NCBI GenBank assembly: GCA_937959395.1
Contig: CALGLR010000004.1
Span: 1-60,378, forward strand
Length of the DNA stretch: 60,378 bases
Direction of reading: 5' to 3'
Source: an uncultured Flavobacteriaceae bacterium
GTDB taxonomy: Bacteria > Bacteroidota > Bacteroidia > Flavobacteriales > Flavobacteriaceae
The position numbers were made by a program, and so were the translations under genes. Positions 1 to 8,721 of the stretch are shown here, piece by piece. Position 1 is the stretch's first letter; every line of letters starts with the position of its first letter. The notes beneath the pieces are model-generated. The model had not been told where the DNA came from. It saw only the letters and a program-made list of their open reading frames with translations, and made no database searches.

Positions 1-205
1 CATTGAATAATTAGACGTAGCTTTTTAGCGAAGTCAAATAATTAAAACGAAGCATTGAATAATTAGACGTAGCTTTTTAGCGAAGTCAAATAATTAAAAC
101 GAAGCATTGAATAATTAGACGTAGCTTTTTTAGCGAAGTCAAATATTAAAACGAAGCATTGAATAATTAGACGTAGCTTTTTTAGCGAAGTCAAATAATT
201 AAAAA
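1..205. repeat. Four tandem copies of a 52-bp repeat
   Basis: Copies begin at 1, 53, 105 and 157; the last is cut short by the terminator that follows. The unit contains GACGTAGCTTTTTAGCGAAG and ends AAAACGAAG. Copies differ by one-base indels, for example 5 or 6 T in the T run. They are contiguous with no spacers, so this is not a CRISPR array. Words such as GCGAAGTC and AAAACGAAG resemble dispersed repeats at 29560-29590 and 41669-41702. The array touches the left edge and may extend beyond it. Confidence 0.9.
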
Positions 206-239
206 ACCTTAAATCATATTATAGATTTAAGGTTTTTTT
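201..239. terminator. Rho-independent terminator, possibly bidirectional
   Basis: A perfect stem (AAAAAACCTTAAATC / GATTTAAGGTTTTTT) closes an 8-nt AT-rich loop, with an A run before and a T run after. It can stop transcription in either direction. It probably ends the transcript of the gene left of the window and isolates the lipoprotein genes that follow. Confidence 0.8.
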
Positions 240-308
240 ATTTTTAATCGTTATTTTTTGCATATTATAGTTTAAAAAGTACAAAAAACTGTTAATTGTT
301 GTGTCATT

Positions 309-340
309 TTGTGAAATAGCTTGTTGGTTTTCTATTTTTA
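309..340 (+). promoter_or_regulatory. Candidate Bacteroidetes-type promoter of the first lipoprotein gene
   Basis: TTG at 309-311 is followed after 21 nt by TATTTTTA at 333-340, close to the Bacteroidetes -33/-7 pattern TTG-N19-21-TAnnTTTG. The start codon at 356 lies 15 nt beyond. The paralogous gene at 819 has a similar upstream string (CTATCTTTATAAAAACAAA), suggesting that promoter and gene were duplicated together. Placement is by eye. Confidence 0.35.
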
Positions 341-355
341 TAGAAACTAAGCCTT

Positions 356-766
356 ATGAAACCAATTAAATCCCTTACACTATTAATAATCATATCTTTA
401 TTTTTAAATTGTTCGTCTTCTTATAAATTACAAAAAGAATCACCTTTAAAATTTCATAAAATAGAAGTTCAAGAATGGACTGCAAACAATAAAAGCGGAG
501 ATTCTGGTATAAAGATGTATTTTATACTTCCTAGTGATATAGATACAGTATTAGATAGCGTGTATTATAATAATTTAAAAACGAATATATACAAAGGGAG
601 AAACAACAATACGTATTTTGCTAATTTCAAAGTCGAGTCAAAAAGAAAACGAACTCAAAATAATCAATTTCCTTTTGTTTTAAAAAGCAACGAATGCGTA
701 GTAAGTTATATTCAATTTGGTAAAACAAAATACTTTAAGTATTCTAGCGTTAAAGTAAAGTCATAG
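356..766 (+). CDS. Small lipoprotein, paralogue of the next gene
   Basis: A 136-aa protein of unknown function. The N-terminus is a lipoprotein signal: two Lys, a hydrophobic stretch, then lipobox LFLNC with Cys19 followed by Ser residues, so it should be lipid-anchored in the envelope. It aligns along its length with the next gene: both have C-S-S, KLQKE, KIEVQ-W, LDSV, a C-terminal NECV-SY and K-YFKYS. No known domain is recognised. The pair looks like a tandem duplication that includes the upstream region. The start is ATG 15 nt after a candidate -7 box. Confidence is high that this is a gene; its function is unknown. Confidence 0.75.
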   Translation: MKPIKSLTLLIIISLFLNCSSSYKLQKESPLKFHKIEVQEWTANNKSGDSGIKMYFILPSDIDTVLDSVYYNNLKTNIYKGRNNNTYFANFKVESKRKRTQNNQFPFVLKSNECVVSYIQFGKTKYFKYSSVKVKS

Positions 767-818
767 TAGATCATTAAGTACTAATTTTTGATTCTCTATC
801 TTTATAAAAACAAATAGA

Positions 819-1316
819 ATGAAATTACTTAAGATTTTTAGTTTAACATTGCTTTCATCCCTTATTTTACAATGCTCTTCTGCGCAAAAACTTCAAAAAG
901 AAGCACCAATTTCTATTAATAAAATTGAGGTCCAACAATGGATGGCTGGAATACAAGGAGGTGGTGCTGGAATTAATATGGAAATTCAAGTTCCTGAAAA
1001 AGTAAACATAAAATTAGACAGTGTTTTTTTTAGAGGTTTAAGAGCAAAAGTGATGCCAGCTAGAACAGATTATATTGCTAAATTTATTTCTGCCGAAAAC
1101 CAGAAAAAAGATGTGGTAATGAGTAATAAACCAAATGCCGAACATGGTAATGAATTGCCAGTAATTATTCAAAAATCGCCTTTTGAGTTGAAGAATAATG
1201 AATGTGTTATTAGCTATAAAGAAGCAGGAGCAATAAAATATTTTAAGTATTCTAATGTCGTAGAGAAGCCTAGACAAGATCTTCCAAGTGCTCCTCCAAG
1301 AAATCAAAACGACTAA
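819..1316 (+). CDS. Small lipoprotein, paralogue of the preceding gene
   Basis: A 165-aa protein with a lipoprotein signal (lipobox LILQC, then SSAQ), so probably membrane-anchored. It shares with its upstream neighbour the KLQKE, KIEVQQW, LDSV, NECVISY and KYFKYSNV blocks. It is longer because of an insert in the middle (around residues 90-120) and a Pro/Asn-rich tail. No family with known function is recognised. It lies 52 nt after the first copy and 60 nt before the flippase gene, so it may be co-transcribed with either. A tandem duplicate retained at this divergence suggests that both copies are functional. Confidence 0.75.
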   Translation: MKLLKIFSLTLLSSLILQCSSAQKLQKEAPISINKIEVQQWMAGIQGGGAGINMEIQVPEKVNIKLDSVFFRGLRAKVMPARTDYIAKFISAENQKKDVVMSNKPNAEHGNELPVIIQKSPFELKNNECVISYKEAGAIKYFKYSNVVEKPRQDLPSAPPRNQND

Positions 1317-1376
1317 AAATACTTTTTTAGCTGTCCTTAATTCAATACTTTTAGTCCTAAACTTTTACAATTCACT

Positions 1377-2801
1377 TTGAGCATTTTAAAAAAGTTCTTT
1401 AAAGACACAATTATTTATGGCTTGGCTACTGTCTTGCCACGTTTAATGAATATAATTTTAGTTAGATTACATACTAGTAAACTAGAAACTACTAGTTATT
1501 CAGATAATACTACTTTTTACGTCTATGCAGCCTTTTTCAATGTCTTGTTAACCTATGGAATGGAAACTGCTTTTTTTAGGTTTTTTAGTAAGTCTGAAGA
1601 AAAAGATAAGGTATTCTCAACAACTTTTATAAGTTTAATTGTAACCACAATTCTCTTTTTAGTTTTTGTATTACTATTTAATGAGCAATTAGCGAATTGG
1701 ATGGGAATTGATATTACTTATTTCAACTTATTAATAGGTTTGTTAGTACTAGATACTATAGTAGTTGCACCGTTTGCTTATTTAAGAGCAACAGGTAGAC
1801 CAATAAAATTCACATTAATTAAAATTGCTAATGTTTTAATTTTTGTTGTCTTAAACTACTTTTTTCTATGGGCTATACCTAAGTATGGAATAGAATTCCC
1901 AAGTTATGATTCTTCAGATTTGGTAAAGTATATTTTCATTGCTAATTTATTTGCAAGTATTGCAACATTTTTATTATTAACACCTTATTTCTTTAAAGTA
2001 AAATTACAATTTAGTACAACGATATTTAAAGAGCTTTTAAATTATGGTTGGCCAATAATGTTCGCTGGTTTAGCTTATGTTATTAACGAAAATTTCGATA
2101 AGTGGATTTTGCCAGACTTATTAGGGAAAGATATAAATGGAGCTTATAGTGGTTGTTATAAAATCGCAGTATTTATGACCATATTTATTCAAGCTTTTAG
2201 GTTGGGTGCTGAGCCTTTTTTCTTTAATCATTCAAAAGAAAAAAACGCTAAAGTAACCTATGCTTTAATTATGAAATACTTTGTTATAGTAGGAAGCTTA
2301 ATGTTGGTTTGCATTATTTGCTATCTAGATCTTTTTAAAGCAATACTTGTAACAGATGAAAGTTATTGGATAGCCATAGATATTGTTCCAATTGTTCTAT
2401 TAGCTAATCTATGCTTAGGGATTTATTTCAATCTTGCAATTTGGTATAAACTAACAGACAAAACGCGTTATGGAATGTATTTATCCATAATTGGAGCTAT
2501 TATTACTATTGTTTTCAATGTAGTTATGATAGAGAGAATAGGTTTTATCGCTGCTGCATGGGCGACGTTAGCTGCTTATGGTATCATGATGATGCTATCT
2601 TACTATCTTGGCCAGAAACATTATCCAGTACCATATGACTTAAAAAAAATAGTAAGCTATATATGTTTGGGGATTCTCTTATCTGTAATAGCTTTAAAGA
2701 CTAATGGGAATTATTATATAAACACTGTCTTAGTTTTCTTATTTTTGATAATTGCTTTTTTATTAGAGAAAAAAGAACTGAAACAATTACTAAAGAAATA
2801 G
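1377..2801 (+). CDS. Polysaccharide/oligosaccharide flippase (Wzx/MATE-like membrane protein)
   Basis: A 474-aa polytopic inner-membrane protein with about 12-14 hydrophobic helices spread evenly over its length, typical of the MurJ/Wzx/MATE-like exporters that flip lipid-linked sugars. The N-terminus ([19 protein letters not shown]) matches the usual opening of flavobacterial lipopolysaccharide-biosynthesis flippases, which begin with a short amphipathic stretch before helix 1. The start is TTG; no in-frame ATG lies close by, and TTG starts are common in this group. The gene ends one base before dut and leads into a sugar nucleotidyltransferase, consistent with a surface-polysaccharide role. 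The sugar substrate cannot be told from sequence. Confidence 0.85.
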   Translation: MSILKKFFKDTIIYGLATVLPRLMNIILVRLHTSKLETTSYSDNTTFYVYAAFFNVLLTYGMETAFFRFFSKSEEKDKVFSTTFISLIVTTILFLVFVLLFNEQLANWMGIDITYFNLLIGLLVLDTIVVAPFAYLRATGRPIKFTLIKIANVLIFVVLNYFFLWAIPKYGIEFPSYDSSDLVKYIFIANLFASIATFLLLTPYFFKVKLQFSTTIFKELLNYGWPIMFAGLAYVINENFDKWILPDLLGKDINGAYSGCYKIAVFMTIFIQAFRLGAEPFFFNHSKEKNAKVTYALIMKYFVIVGSLMLVCIICYLDLFKAILVTDESYWIAIDIVPIVLLANLCLGIYFNLAIWYKLTDKTRYGMYLSIIGAIITIVFNVVMIERIGFIAAAWATLAAYGIMMMLSYYLGQKHYPVPYDLKKIVSYICLGILLSVIALKTNGNYYINTVLVFLFLIIAFLLEKKELKQLLKK

Positions 2802-2802
2802 A

Positions 2803-3237
2803 ATGAAAATAAAAATAATAAATAAATCCAATCATCCTTTACCGCATTACGAAACGATTGCGTCTGCAGGAATGGATTTAAGAGCCAATATTTCTGAAAG
2901 CATAACATTAGAGCCAATGGAGCGAGCTATAGTCTCTACAGGCTTATCTATAGAGCTTCCTATTGGTTTTGAAGCTCAAGTAAGACCTAGAAGTGGTCTA
3001 GCAGCAAAAAAAGGAATTACAGTGCTTAATGCGCCAGGAACAGTAGATGCAGATTATAGAGGTGAAATAGGAGTGATTTTAGTTAATCTTTCAAAAGATA
3101 CTTTTATAATAGAAAACGGAGAACGAATTGCTCAGTTAATAATAGCAAAGCACGAACGTGCTGAATGGGAAGAAACAGTAGCTTTGTCTGAAACCTCTAG
3201 AGGAGAAGGTGGTTTTGGTAGCACTGGAGTGAAGTAA
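2803..3237 (+). CDS. dut: dUTP diphosphatase (deoxyuridine triphosphatase)
   Basis: Hydrolyses dUTP to dUMP and pyrophosphate, keeping uracil out of DNA and supplying dTMP synthesis. It is a cytoplasmic homotrimer. The 144-aa length is normal and all five signature motifs are present: AGMDL (22-26), [11 protein letters not shown] (61-71), [15 protein letters not shown] (75-89) with catalytic Asp83, GERIAQ (106-111) and the C-terminal [10 protein letters not shown] (133-142) that closes over the active site. It begins one base after the flippase stop, so the two are translationally coupled or at least co-transcribed. A palindromic repeat begins directly after its stop codon. Confidence 0.97.
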   Translation: MKIKIINKSNHPLPHYETIASAGMDLRANISESITLEPMERAIVSTGLSIELPIGFEAQVRPRSGLAAKKGITVLNAPGTVDADYRGEIGVILVNLSKDTFIIENGERIAQLIIAKHERAEWEETVALSETSRGEGGFGSTGVK

Positions 3238-3260
3238 ATTCCTGCGGAGGCAGGAATCTC
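3238..3260. repeat. REP-like palindrome directly after the dut stop codon
   Basis: The sequence ATTCCTGCGGAGGCAGGAAT, followed by CTC, forms a short hairpin (ATTCCTGC / GCAGGAAT) and starts on the first base after the TAA of dut. A near-identical copy starts on the first base after the EnvC-like gene (7899), and a diverged copy lies just upstream of trpS (12711). It lacks a T run and is not a classical terminator. Confidence 0.75.
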
Positions 3261-3357
3261 ATGAATTTGAGTTTATTTGTAAAAATGTAAATGAATCAAT
3301 TGCTAGTTTAGCTAAGTGAAATTCATGTAAAGAGATGAATAAAGTTTAATTAAAAGA

Positions 3358-3375
3358 TTTCCGCCTTCGCGGAAA
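3358..3375. repeat. Short hairpin TTTCCGC-CTTC-GCGGAAA
   Basis: A 7-bp perfect stem with a CTTC tetraloop lies 18 nt before the nucleotidyltransferase start codon. With the palindrome at 3238 it brackets an AT-rich gap of about 100 bp between dut and that gene. It may be another dispersed palindromic repeat or a 5'-UTR stem-loop. Confidence 0.55.
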
Positions 3376-3393
3376 CGAAAATAAAAATTTTCG

Positions 3394-4413
3394 ATGAAAA
3401 TAATAGTACCAATGGCAGGTCGTGGTTCACGTCTTCGCCCACATAGTTTAACTGTACCAAAACCATTAATTCCAGTAGCAGGACAACCTATTGTTCATCG
3501 CTTGGTAAAAGATATTGCAAAAGTATTAAATGAGCCCATTGAAGAAATTGCTTTTATTTTAGGAGATCCAGCTTGGTTTGGAGAAGAAGTTGTTTCTAGT
3601 TTAGAAGCTTTAGCAAAAAGCTTAGGAGCTAAAGCATCAATATACAGGCAAGATCAACCTTTAGGTACAGGACACGCCATAATGTGTGCTAAACCATCAT
3701 TATCTGGCCCAGCAGTGATTGCTTATGCAGACACATTAATTAGAGCCGATTTTGATTTAGATCCTGAAGCAGATGCTGTAATTTGGGTAAAACAAGTAGA
3801 TCAACCAGAAGCTTATGGTGTTGTTAAATTAAACGAGAAAAAAGAAATCGTTGAGCTTGTCGAGAAATCTAAAGAGTTTGTAAGCGATTTAGCGGTTATA
3901 GGTATTTATTACTTTAAAGATGTGGCTGTTTTAAAAGAAGAACTTCAAAAAGTACTAGATAATAATATTATTCATGGCGGAGAATATCAAATTAACGATG
4001 GTATTATTGGGATGATGAATAGAGGTAAAGTATTTAAAACGGGAGAAGTTTCAGAATGGATGGATTGTGGTAATAAAGAAGTAACCCTAGAGACAAATAC
4101 TAGAATGTTAGGGTTTTTAAAAGCAGATCAAGAAGAACAACTCATTGCTAATTCAATTCAAAAAACCAATTCTAATATTATAGAACCTTGCTATATTGGA
4201 GACAACGTTATTTTAAAAAATGCATCAATTGGACCTAATGTTTCAATCGGAAATAATTGTGTAATAGAGGATTCCAATATAAAAAATAGCCTAATACAGT
4301 CTAATACTACCATAAAAAATGCTACCTTAGACGACGCTATGATTGGTAACCATGTTAATTATGATGGACATTTTACAAAAATTAGCATTGGTGACTATTC
4401 TGTTTTGGAATAA
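3394..4413 (+). CDS. Sugar-phosphate nucleotidyltransferase with a C-terminal left-handed beta-helix
   Basis: A 339-aa protein that should transfer a nucleotide from an NTP to a sugar-1-phosphate in the cytoplasm. The N-terminus carries the pyrophosphorylase signature G-x-G-x-R-L-x-P (MAGRGSRLRPHS) followed by VPKPLIPVAGQP. Middle motifs include LGTGHA, YADTL and MDCGNK. The C-terminal part (about 245-339) has spaced Ile/Val hexapeptide repeats (IGDNVILKNASIGPNVSIG) forming a left-handed beta-helix. The layout is GlmU-like but shorter than GlmU (about 450 aa), closer to glucose-1-phosphate thymidylyl/uridylyltransferases; the exact sugar is undecided. The TTTTCGATGAAAA palindrome spans its start codon. 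Confidence 0.88.
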   Translation: MKIIVPMAGRGSRLRPHSLTVPKPLIPVAGQPIVHRLVKDIAKVLNEPIEEIAFILGDPAWFGEEVVSSLEALAKSLGAKASIYRQDQPLGTGHAIMCAKPSLSGPAVIAYADTLIRADFDLDPEADAVIWVKQVDQPEAYGVVKLNEKKEIVELVEKSKEFVSDLAVIGIYYFKDVAVLKEELQKVLDNNIIHGGEYQINDGIIGMMNRGKVFKTGEVSEWMDCGNKEVTLETNTRMLGFLKADQEEQLIANSIQKTNSNIIEPCYIGDNVILKNASIGPNVSIGNNCVIEDSNIKNSLIQSNTTIKNATLDDAMIGNHVNYDGHFTKISIGDYSVLE

Positions 4414-4528
4414 TTGTTTCCCTATAAATCGGTAATTTCATAATGGATAAAGACTAAATCACTTTTGGAACAACTTTTGAATTAGTTTCAAAATATAATT
4501 AAGATTCCCTTTTTTAAGGGAAGTAAAC

Positions 4529-5893
4529 ATGAAAAAAACGCTATACATTTTAATTTTTTTCTTCGGAACTCTTCTCGTTCCTCAAATAAGTGTTGCTCAG
4601 GTCGACTATAATAAACCGCCAGATGATGATTTAGGAAATAACACTGATGCTTTCCAAGAATCCTTTTTCGAAGCGTTAAAACAAAAAGCAATTGAGAATC
4701 ATGATCGTGCAATTGTAGCTCTAGAAAAATGTATTGCGATAGATAATTCGCAAGCCATCTTGTATTATGAGCTAGGTAAAAATTATAATAAACTAAAGAA
4801 TTTTGGAGCTGCTGAAGATGCGCTTAAAAAAGCAATAAATAAAGAGCCCGATAATGAATGGTATCTAGACGAATTGTATGAAGTTTATGTCCTTCAAAAA
4901 GATTATGATAAAGCGATTAAAACAGTAAAGCAGTTAGTTAAATATCATCCAGATTATAAGGAAGATTTGGCTTCTATATATTTACGAACTAAACGCTATA
5001 AAGAAGCTTTAAAAATTCTTGATGAATTAGATGAAGAATTGGGAGTTTCTGATGTTAGAGATCTCATGCGTAATCAAGCTTACACAGCAACAGGTAATAA
5101 GAAAGAACGTATAGAAAACTTAGAAGAACGTGTCGATAAAGATCCTAATTCTGAAGCTAATTATTTAAAATTAATTTTCCGCTACAGCGAAAATAATGAA
5201 AAAGAAAAAGCTTTTGAAACTGCAAAAAAATTATTAGATATAAACCCAAAATCACAATTAGTTCATTTAGCATTGTACAAATTCTATTTAGATGAAAATA
5301 AGCCTGAAAAAGCAATTGAATCTATGAAAATAGTATTGTCGAGCACAAAGATTAAGCCTGAGTCGAAAATAAAGGTCTTAGCTGATTTCGTGAAATTTGT
5401 TTCAAAAAATGAAGCTTACGAAGGAGAACTTGTTGCTATAACATCTAAGCTTACAGAAACTGAAACAACAGGAAAAACCTTTGTGGAGATCGCGCAATAT
5501 TATTTGGTGAAACAAGACAAGGTTAAAGCTCTAGATTATTATGAGAGAGCATTAAAAATTGAGCCTAATAATTTTGGAATACTTAGAAATATTTTACTTC
5601 TACATATTGATTTAGGAAATGATGAAAAAGCTGAAAAATTAAGTGATTCAAGTTTAGAGCGATATCCATCTCAACCCGTTTTATATCTTATAAATGGGGT
5701 CGCTCTTAATAACTTAAAGAGATATGAAGATGCCGTTGAAAGTCTTGAAACAGGATTGGATTATATTATTGATAGTATAAAAACGGAAATCGACTTTTAT
5801 AAACAATTAAGTAAAGCACATACTGCCTTGAACAATTTAGAAAAGGCAAAAGCGTTTAATGAAAAAGTAAAAAAGTTAGAATTCTCAAATTAA
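4529..5893 (+). CDS. Secreted tetratricopeptide-repeat protein
   Basis: A 454-aa protein with an N-terminal signal peptide (KKTLYILIFFFGTLLVPQISVAQ), so probably periplasmic or outer-membrane associated. The rest is alpha-helical TPR units with the usual A/Y/A spacing, such as ILYYELGKNYNKLKNFGAAE, EALKILDEL and KVKALDYYERALKIEPNN, from about residue 60 to 450. Such proteins are scaffolds and no enzymatic motif is seen. Its stop overlaps the start of the DUF4292 gene by one base and an EnvC-like protein follows, an order common in Flavobacteriaceae and suggestive of an envelope-assembly operon. Confidence 0.85.
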   Translation: MKKTLYILIFFFGTLLVPQISVAQVDYNKPPDDDLGNNTDAFQESFFEALKQKAIENHDRAIVALEKCIAIDNSQAILYYELGKNYNKLKNFGAAEDALKKAINKEPDNEWYLDELYEVYVLQKDYDKAIKTVKQLVKYHPDYKEDLASIYLRTKRYKEALKILDELDEELGVSDVRDLMRNQAYTATGNKKERIENLEERVDKDPNSEANYLKLIFRYSENNEKEKAFETAKKLLDINPKSQLVHLALYKFYLDENKPEKAIESMKIVLSSTKIKPESKIKVLADFVKFVSKNEAYEGELVAITSKLTETETTGKTFVEIAQYYLVKQDKVKALDYYERALKIEPNNFGILRNILLLHIDLGNDEKAEKLSDSSLERYPSQPVLYLINGVALNNLKRYEDAVESLETGLDYIIDSIKTEIDFYKQLSKAHTALNNLEKAKAFNEKVKKLEFSN

Positions 5894-6663
5894 TGATCGT
5901 TAAAAAATCTATTTCAATAGTATTTATTGTTTTACTATTCTTTTTTTCTGCATGCAAATCTGCAAAAGTAAACAGCAATGGTGCATTAAATACTAAGATA
6001 TCTACAAAGCAAGTTATAAAAAACAGCAATAAGTCTAAATCTAAATTTAAGACGCTTAGTGGTCGTATTAAAATAGAATTGCAAGAAGAAAATAAATCGC
6101 AATCTTATTCGCTATCTATGCGAATGGAAAAAGACAAAACGATTTGGATGAGCAAATTAGGAATAGTAAAAGCTATAATTACGCCTACGCGTGTTGCTTT
6201 CTATAATAAATTAGATAATACTTATTTTGATGGTGATTTTGCTTTTTTAAGCGATTTGTTGGGTATAGAGTTAGATTTTTATAAAGTTCAGAGTTTACTT
6301 TTAGGAGAGCCACTTTTTGAATTAAACGAGAAAGAGTATGAAGCTTCAGTCCATGAGAAATCATATATGCTAACTCCAAAAAAACAACAGGAATTATTTG
6401 AATTATTTTTGCTGTTTAACCCTTCTCATTTTAAAATGGATTCTCAGCAAATTACTCAAGATAAGGAAGGAAGACATTTGGAAGTAAATTATAAAACGTA
6501 TCAAAACATTGAAGATGAAATTTTACCAGAGCATATTAAAGTAAATGCTTTAGAACAAGGAGAATCATTAATTATAAATTTAGAGTTTAAAAGTATAGAA
6601 CTTAACAAAAAAATGAATTTTCCATTTAAAATACCTTCTGGTTTTAACGCTATAGAATTTTAA
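5893..6663 (+). CDS. DUF4292 lipoprotein
   Basis: A 256-aa protein with a lipoprotein signal (LLFFFSAC, Cys21), then a Lys/Ser/Asn-rich linker and a beta-rich domain typical of DUF4292, a Bacteroidetes family resembling LolA/LolB-like lipoprotein-handling folds. Features are GRIKIELQEE, ...WMSKLGIVKAIITPTRVAFYNKL and a C-terminal PFKIPSGF. It overlaps the TPR gene by one base and is followed 2 nt later by the EnvC-like gene, so the three are surely one transcript. A role in outer-membrane lipoprotein transport is an inference from fold resemblance only. Confidence 0.8.
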   Translation: MIVKKSISIVFIVLLFFFSACKSAKVNSNGALNTKISTKQVIKNSNKSKSKFKTLSGRIKIELQEENKSQSYSLSMRMEKDKTIWMSKLGIVKAIITPTRVAFYNKLDNTYFDGDFAFLSDLLGIELDFYKVQSLLLGEPLFELNEKEYEASVHEKSYMLTPKKQQELFELFLLFNPSHFKMDSQQITQDKEGRHLEVNYKTYQNIEDEILPEHIKVNALEQGESLIINLEFKSIELNKKMNFPFKIPSGFNAIEF

Positions 6664-6665
6664 TA

Positions 6666-7898
6666 ATGAAATGTAACGCGTTTATATCGAAAACAGTTCT
6701 TATTGCACTTGTTTTGTTGCTTAATTCCACTTGCGTACTAGCACAAAGTAAAAAGCAACAAGCGCTAGAAGAGCGACGTGTAGAATTAAGAAGGGAGATT
6801 AAGAAAATTAATGAATTACTCTTCAAAAACAAGTCTAAAGTTAAATCGCAAATTTCTGTTATAGAAGATGTAAATTACAAAATAGGTGTTCGTAAAAATC
6901 TAATTAAAGTTACGAATCAACAAGCTAATTTATTAACTAGGGAGATTAATACCAATCAAAAAAACATTTCAAAACTACGAGAAGATTTATCTAGTTTAAA
7001 GTCAAATTATGCGAAACTTTTAGAAAAGGCTTATAAAAACAAAAGCAAGCAAAGCCGTATCATGTTTTTATTGTCTTCTGAAAATTTTAAACAAGCTTAT
7101 AAAAGGTTGCAATATATTAATCAGTATGCAGATTATCAAAAAGAACAAGGAGAGTCTATAAAAACGAAAACAGAAGAATTAAAGGCGATTAATGCAACGT
7201 TGCTAAAACAGAAGGAAGATAAAAATAAATTAGTAGTAGAGAATAGAGGAGTCCAACGAGAGTTAGAATCAGAATTGGGCCAGCATAAAGATTTAATGAA
7301 ATCTATAAAAAAGGATTTAGGTAAGTTTTCTAATCAAATTCGTCAAAAACAAAAAGAGGCTCAAAAAATAGATAAACAAATAGATAAAATTATTCGCGAT
7401 GCTATTGCAAAATCTAATAAAAAAGCTGGAAAATCTTCAAAAGCATCTGGGTTTGCTTTAACAGCAGAAGCTAAAGCTTTAGCAAATAGTTTTTTCGCTA
7501 GTAAAGGCAAATTACCTTGGCCAGTAGAAAAAGGTATAGTAAAATTAAGATATGGTAAACAGCGTTCTCTATTTGACCCAACAATTACTATAAATAGTAA
7601 TGGTGTTAGAATAGCAACTGAAAAAGGAGCACAAGTTCGCGCCGTTTTTAATGGGAAAGTATTAGCAGTTCAACAAATAAAACGTGGAAATTTAATGGTA
7701 TTGATCCAGCACGGTAATTATATTACTACTTACAAAAACTTGTCTAAGGTTATAGTTAAAAAGGACGATAACGTTACCACAAAACAAGTTATAGGAGAGG
7801 TTTTTACTAATAGAAGTACTGGTCAAACCTTACTAAGTTTTAGTGTTTTTAAAGAAAATAAGACCCAAAATCCTTCTTCGTGGATTTATAAGATGTAA
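6666..7898 (+). CDS. EnvC-like murein hydrolase activator with degenerate M23 (LytM) domain
   Basis: A 410-aa exported protein: signal peptide at 1-27 (ending VLAQ), a long coiled coil from about 28 to 255, then a C-terminal LytM/peptidase M23 domain (about 280-410). In active M23 enzymes the zinc ligands are H-x(n)-D and H-x-H; here the first His position reads NSNGVRIA and the HLHF position reads LLSFSVF, while IQHGNYITTYKNLS is kept. Loss of ligands is the hallmark of EnvC/NlpD-type proteins, which activate amidases at the septum instead of cutting peptidoglycan. It follows DUF4292 by 2 nt, and a palindromic repeat starts right after its stop. Confidence 0.88.
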   Translation: MKCNAFISKTVLIALVLLLNSTCVLAQSKKQQALEERRVELRREIKKINELLFKNKSKVKSQISVIEDVNYKIGVRKNLIKVTNQQANLLTREINTNQKNISKLREDLSSLKSNYAKLLEKAYKNKSKQSRIMFLLSSENFKQAYKRLQYINQYADYQKEQGESIKTKTEELKAINATLLKQKEDKNKLVVENRGVQRELESELGQHKDLMKSIKKDLGKFSNQIRQKQKEAQKIDKQIDKIIRDAIAKSNKKAGKSSKASGFALTAEAKALANSFFASKGKLPWPVEKGIVKLRYGKQRSLFDPTITINSNGVRIATEKGAQVRAVFNGKVLAVQQIKRGNLMVLIQHGNYITTYKNLSKVIVKKDDNVTTKQVIGEVFTNRSTGQTLLSFSVFKENKTQNPSSWIYKM

Positions 7899-7921
7899 AT
7901 TCCTGCATAGGCAGGAATCTC
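7899..7921. repeat. REP-like palindrome directly after the EnvC-like gene
   Basis: ATTCCTGCATAGGCAGGAAT followed by CTC begins at the base after the TAA. It differs from the copy at 3238 at only three central positions (CAT/CGG region). Insertion exactly at stop codons in both cases is notable. Confidence 0.75.
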
Positions 7922-8043
7922 AATAAAACCAAAGAACAATAATTCCGAAGAGTTTACCCCTATAGCTCAGATTCAAAAGAAATTAATTATTTAATTAAAA
8001 AGTTTTGAGGTCAATATGATTCCTGTTTGTGTAGAAATAAAAC

Positions 8044-8553
8044 TTATTCAAATAGTGCTTTTAACTCAGTAGCATCTTCTGGTCTCATTTTTTTAGCAAG
8101 TACTAAGCTTAATTGTTTTCTTCGTAAAGCCGCTACGAAACGGTCTTTTTCTAAGTCGGTTTCTGGGGTAATTTCAGGAATTCCTACTGGTCGTCCTGTT
8201 TCATCTACTGCAACAAAGGTGTAAATGGCTTCGTTTGCTTTCGTTTTTAAGCCAGACTCGCGGTCTTCTATCCAAATATCCATAAATACTTCCATAGAGG
8301 TTTTAAATGCACGAGAAACCTTAGCTTCTATGGTAACAACACTTCCTAAAGGAATAGCACGATTAAAAGAAACATGGTTTACAGCAGCTGTAACAACTAT
8401 TCGCCTAGAATGTCTTCTTGCGGCAATTCCTGCAGCACGATCCATCCTGGCAAGTAACTCGCCACCAAATAAATTATTAATAGGATTGGTTTCTCCAGGT
8501 AAAACCATATCGGTCACTACCGTTCGAGATTCTTTAGGGGTTTTTGGGCTCAT
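8044..8553 (-). CDS. Acyl-CoA thioesterase (hotdog fold, YciA-like)
   Basis: A 169-aa cytoplasmic enzyme expected to hydrolyse acyl-CoA thioesters to free CoA and acid. The hotdog signature is clear: GETNPINNLFGGELLARMD (catalytic Asn/Asp region and central helix), then AAVNHVSFNRAIPLGSVVTI and FVAVDETGRPVGIPE. Length is normal for the YciA/BACH single-domain subfamily, which forms hexamers. It is transcribed alone on the minus strand, convergent with the EnvC-like gene, with about 145 bp between them. Chain-length preference cannot be judged. Confidence 0.9.
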   Translation of the reverse strand: MSPKTPKESRTVVTDMVLPGETNPINNLFGGELLARMDRAAGIAARRHSRRIVVTAAVNHVSFNRAIPLGSVVTIEAKVSRAFKTSMEVFMDIWIEDRESGLKTKANEAIYTFVAVDETGRPVGIPEITPETDLEKDRFVAALRRKQLSLVLAKKMRPEDATELKALFE

Positions 8554-8721
8554 TAAATTTTTATTAAAATTTATTCTCGAGTAGTCGGGAAACTCATTAA
8601 AAAATTACTTTACATAAATATATAGCATTTATATATTATGAGGCTTAATTTAATATGGAAAAAGAAAGAAATCTATGTATGGTTAAAAATAGAGAGGTAT
8701 TAAAAAGAGGAAAAGATAATC

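Noticed and set aside
1-205. CRISPR-like array
   Set aside because: Repeats are contiguous with no unique spacers, and no cas gene is nearby.
8027-8584. Plus-strand open frames opposite the thioesterase gene
   Set aside because: They are shadows of the minus-strand thioesterase, which carries clear hotdog motifs.
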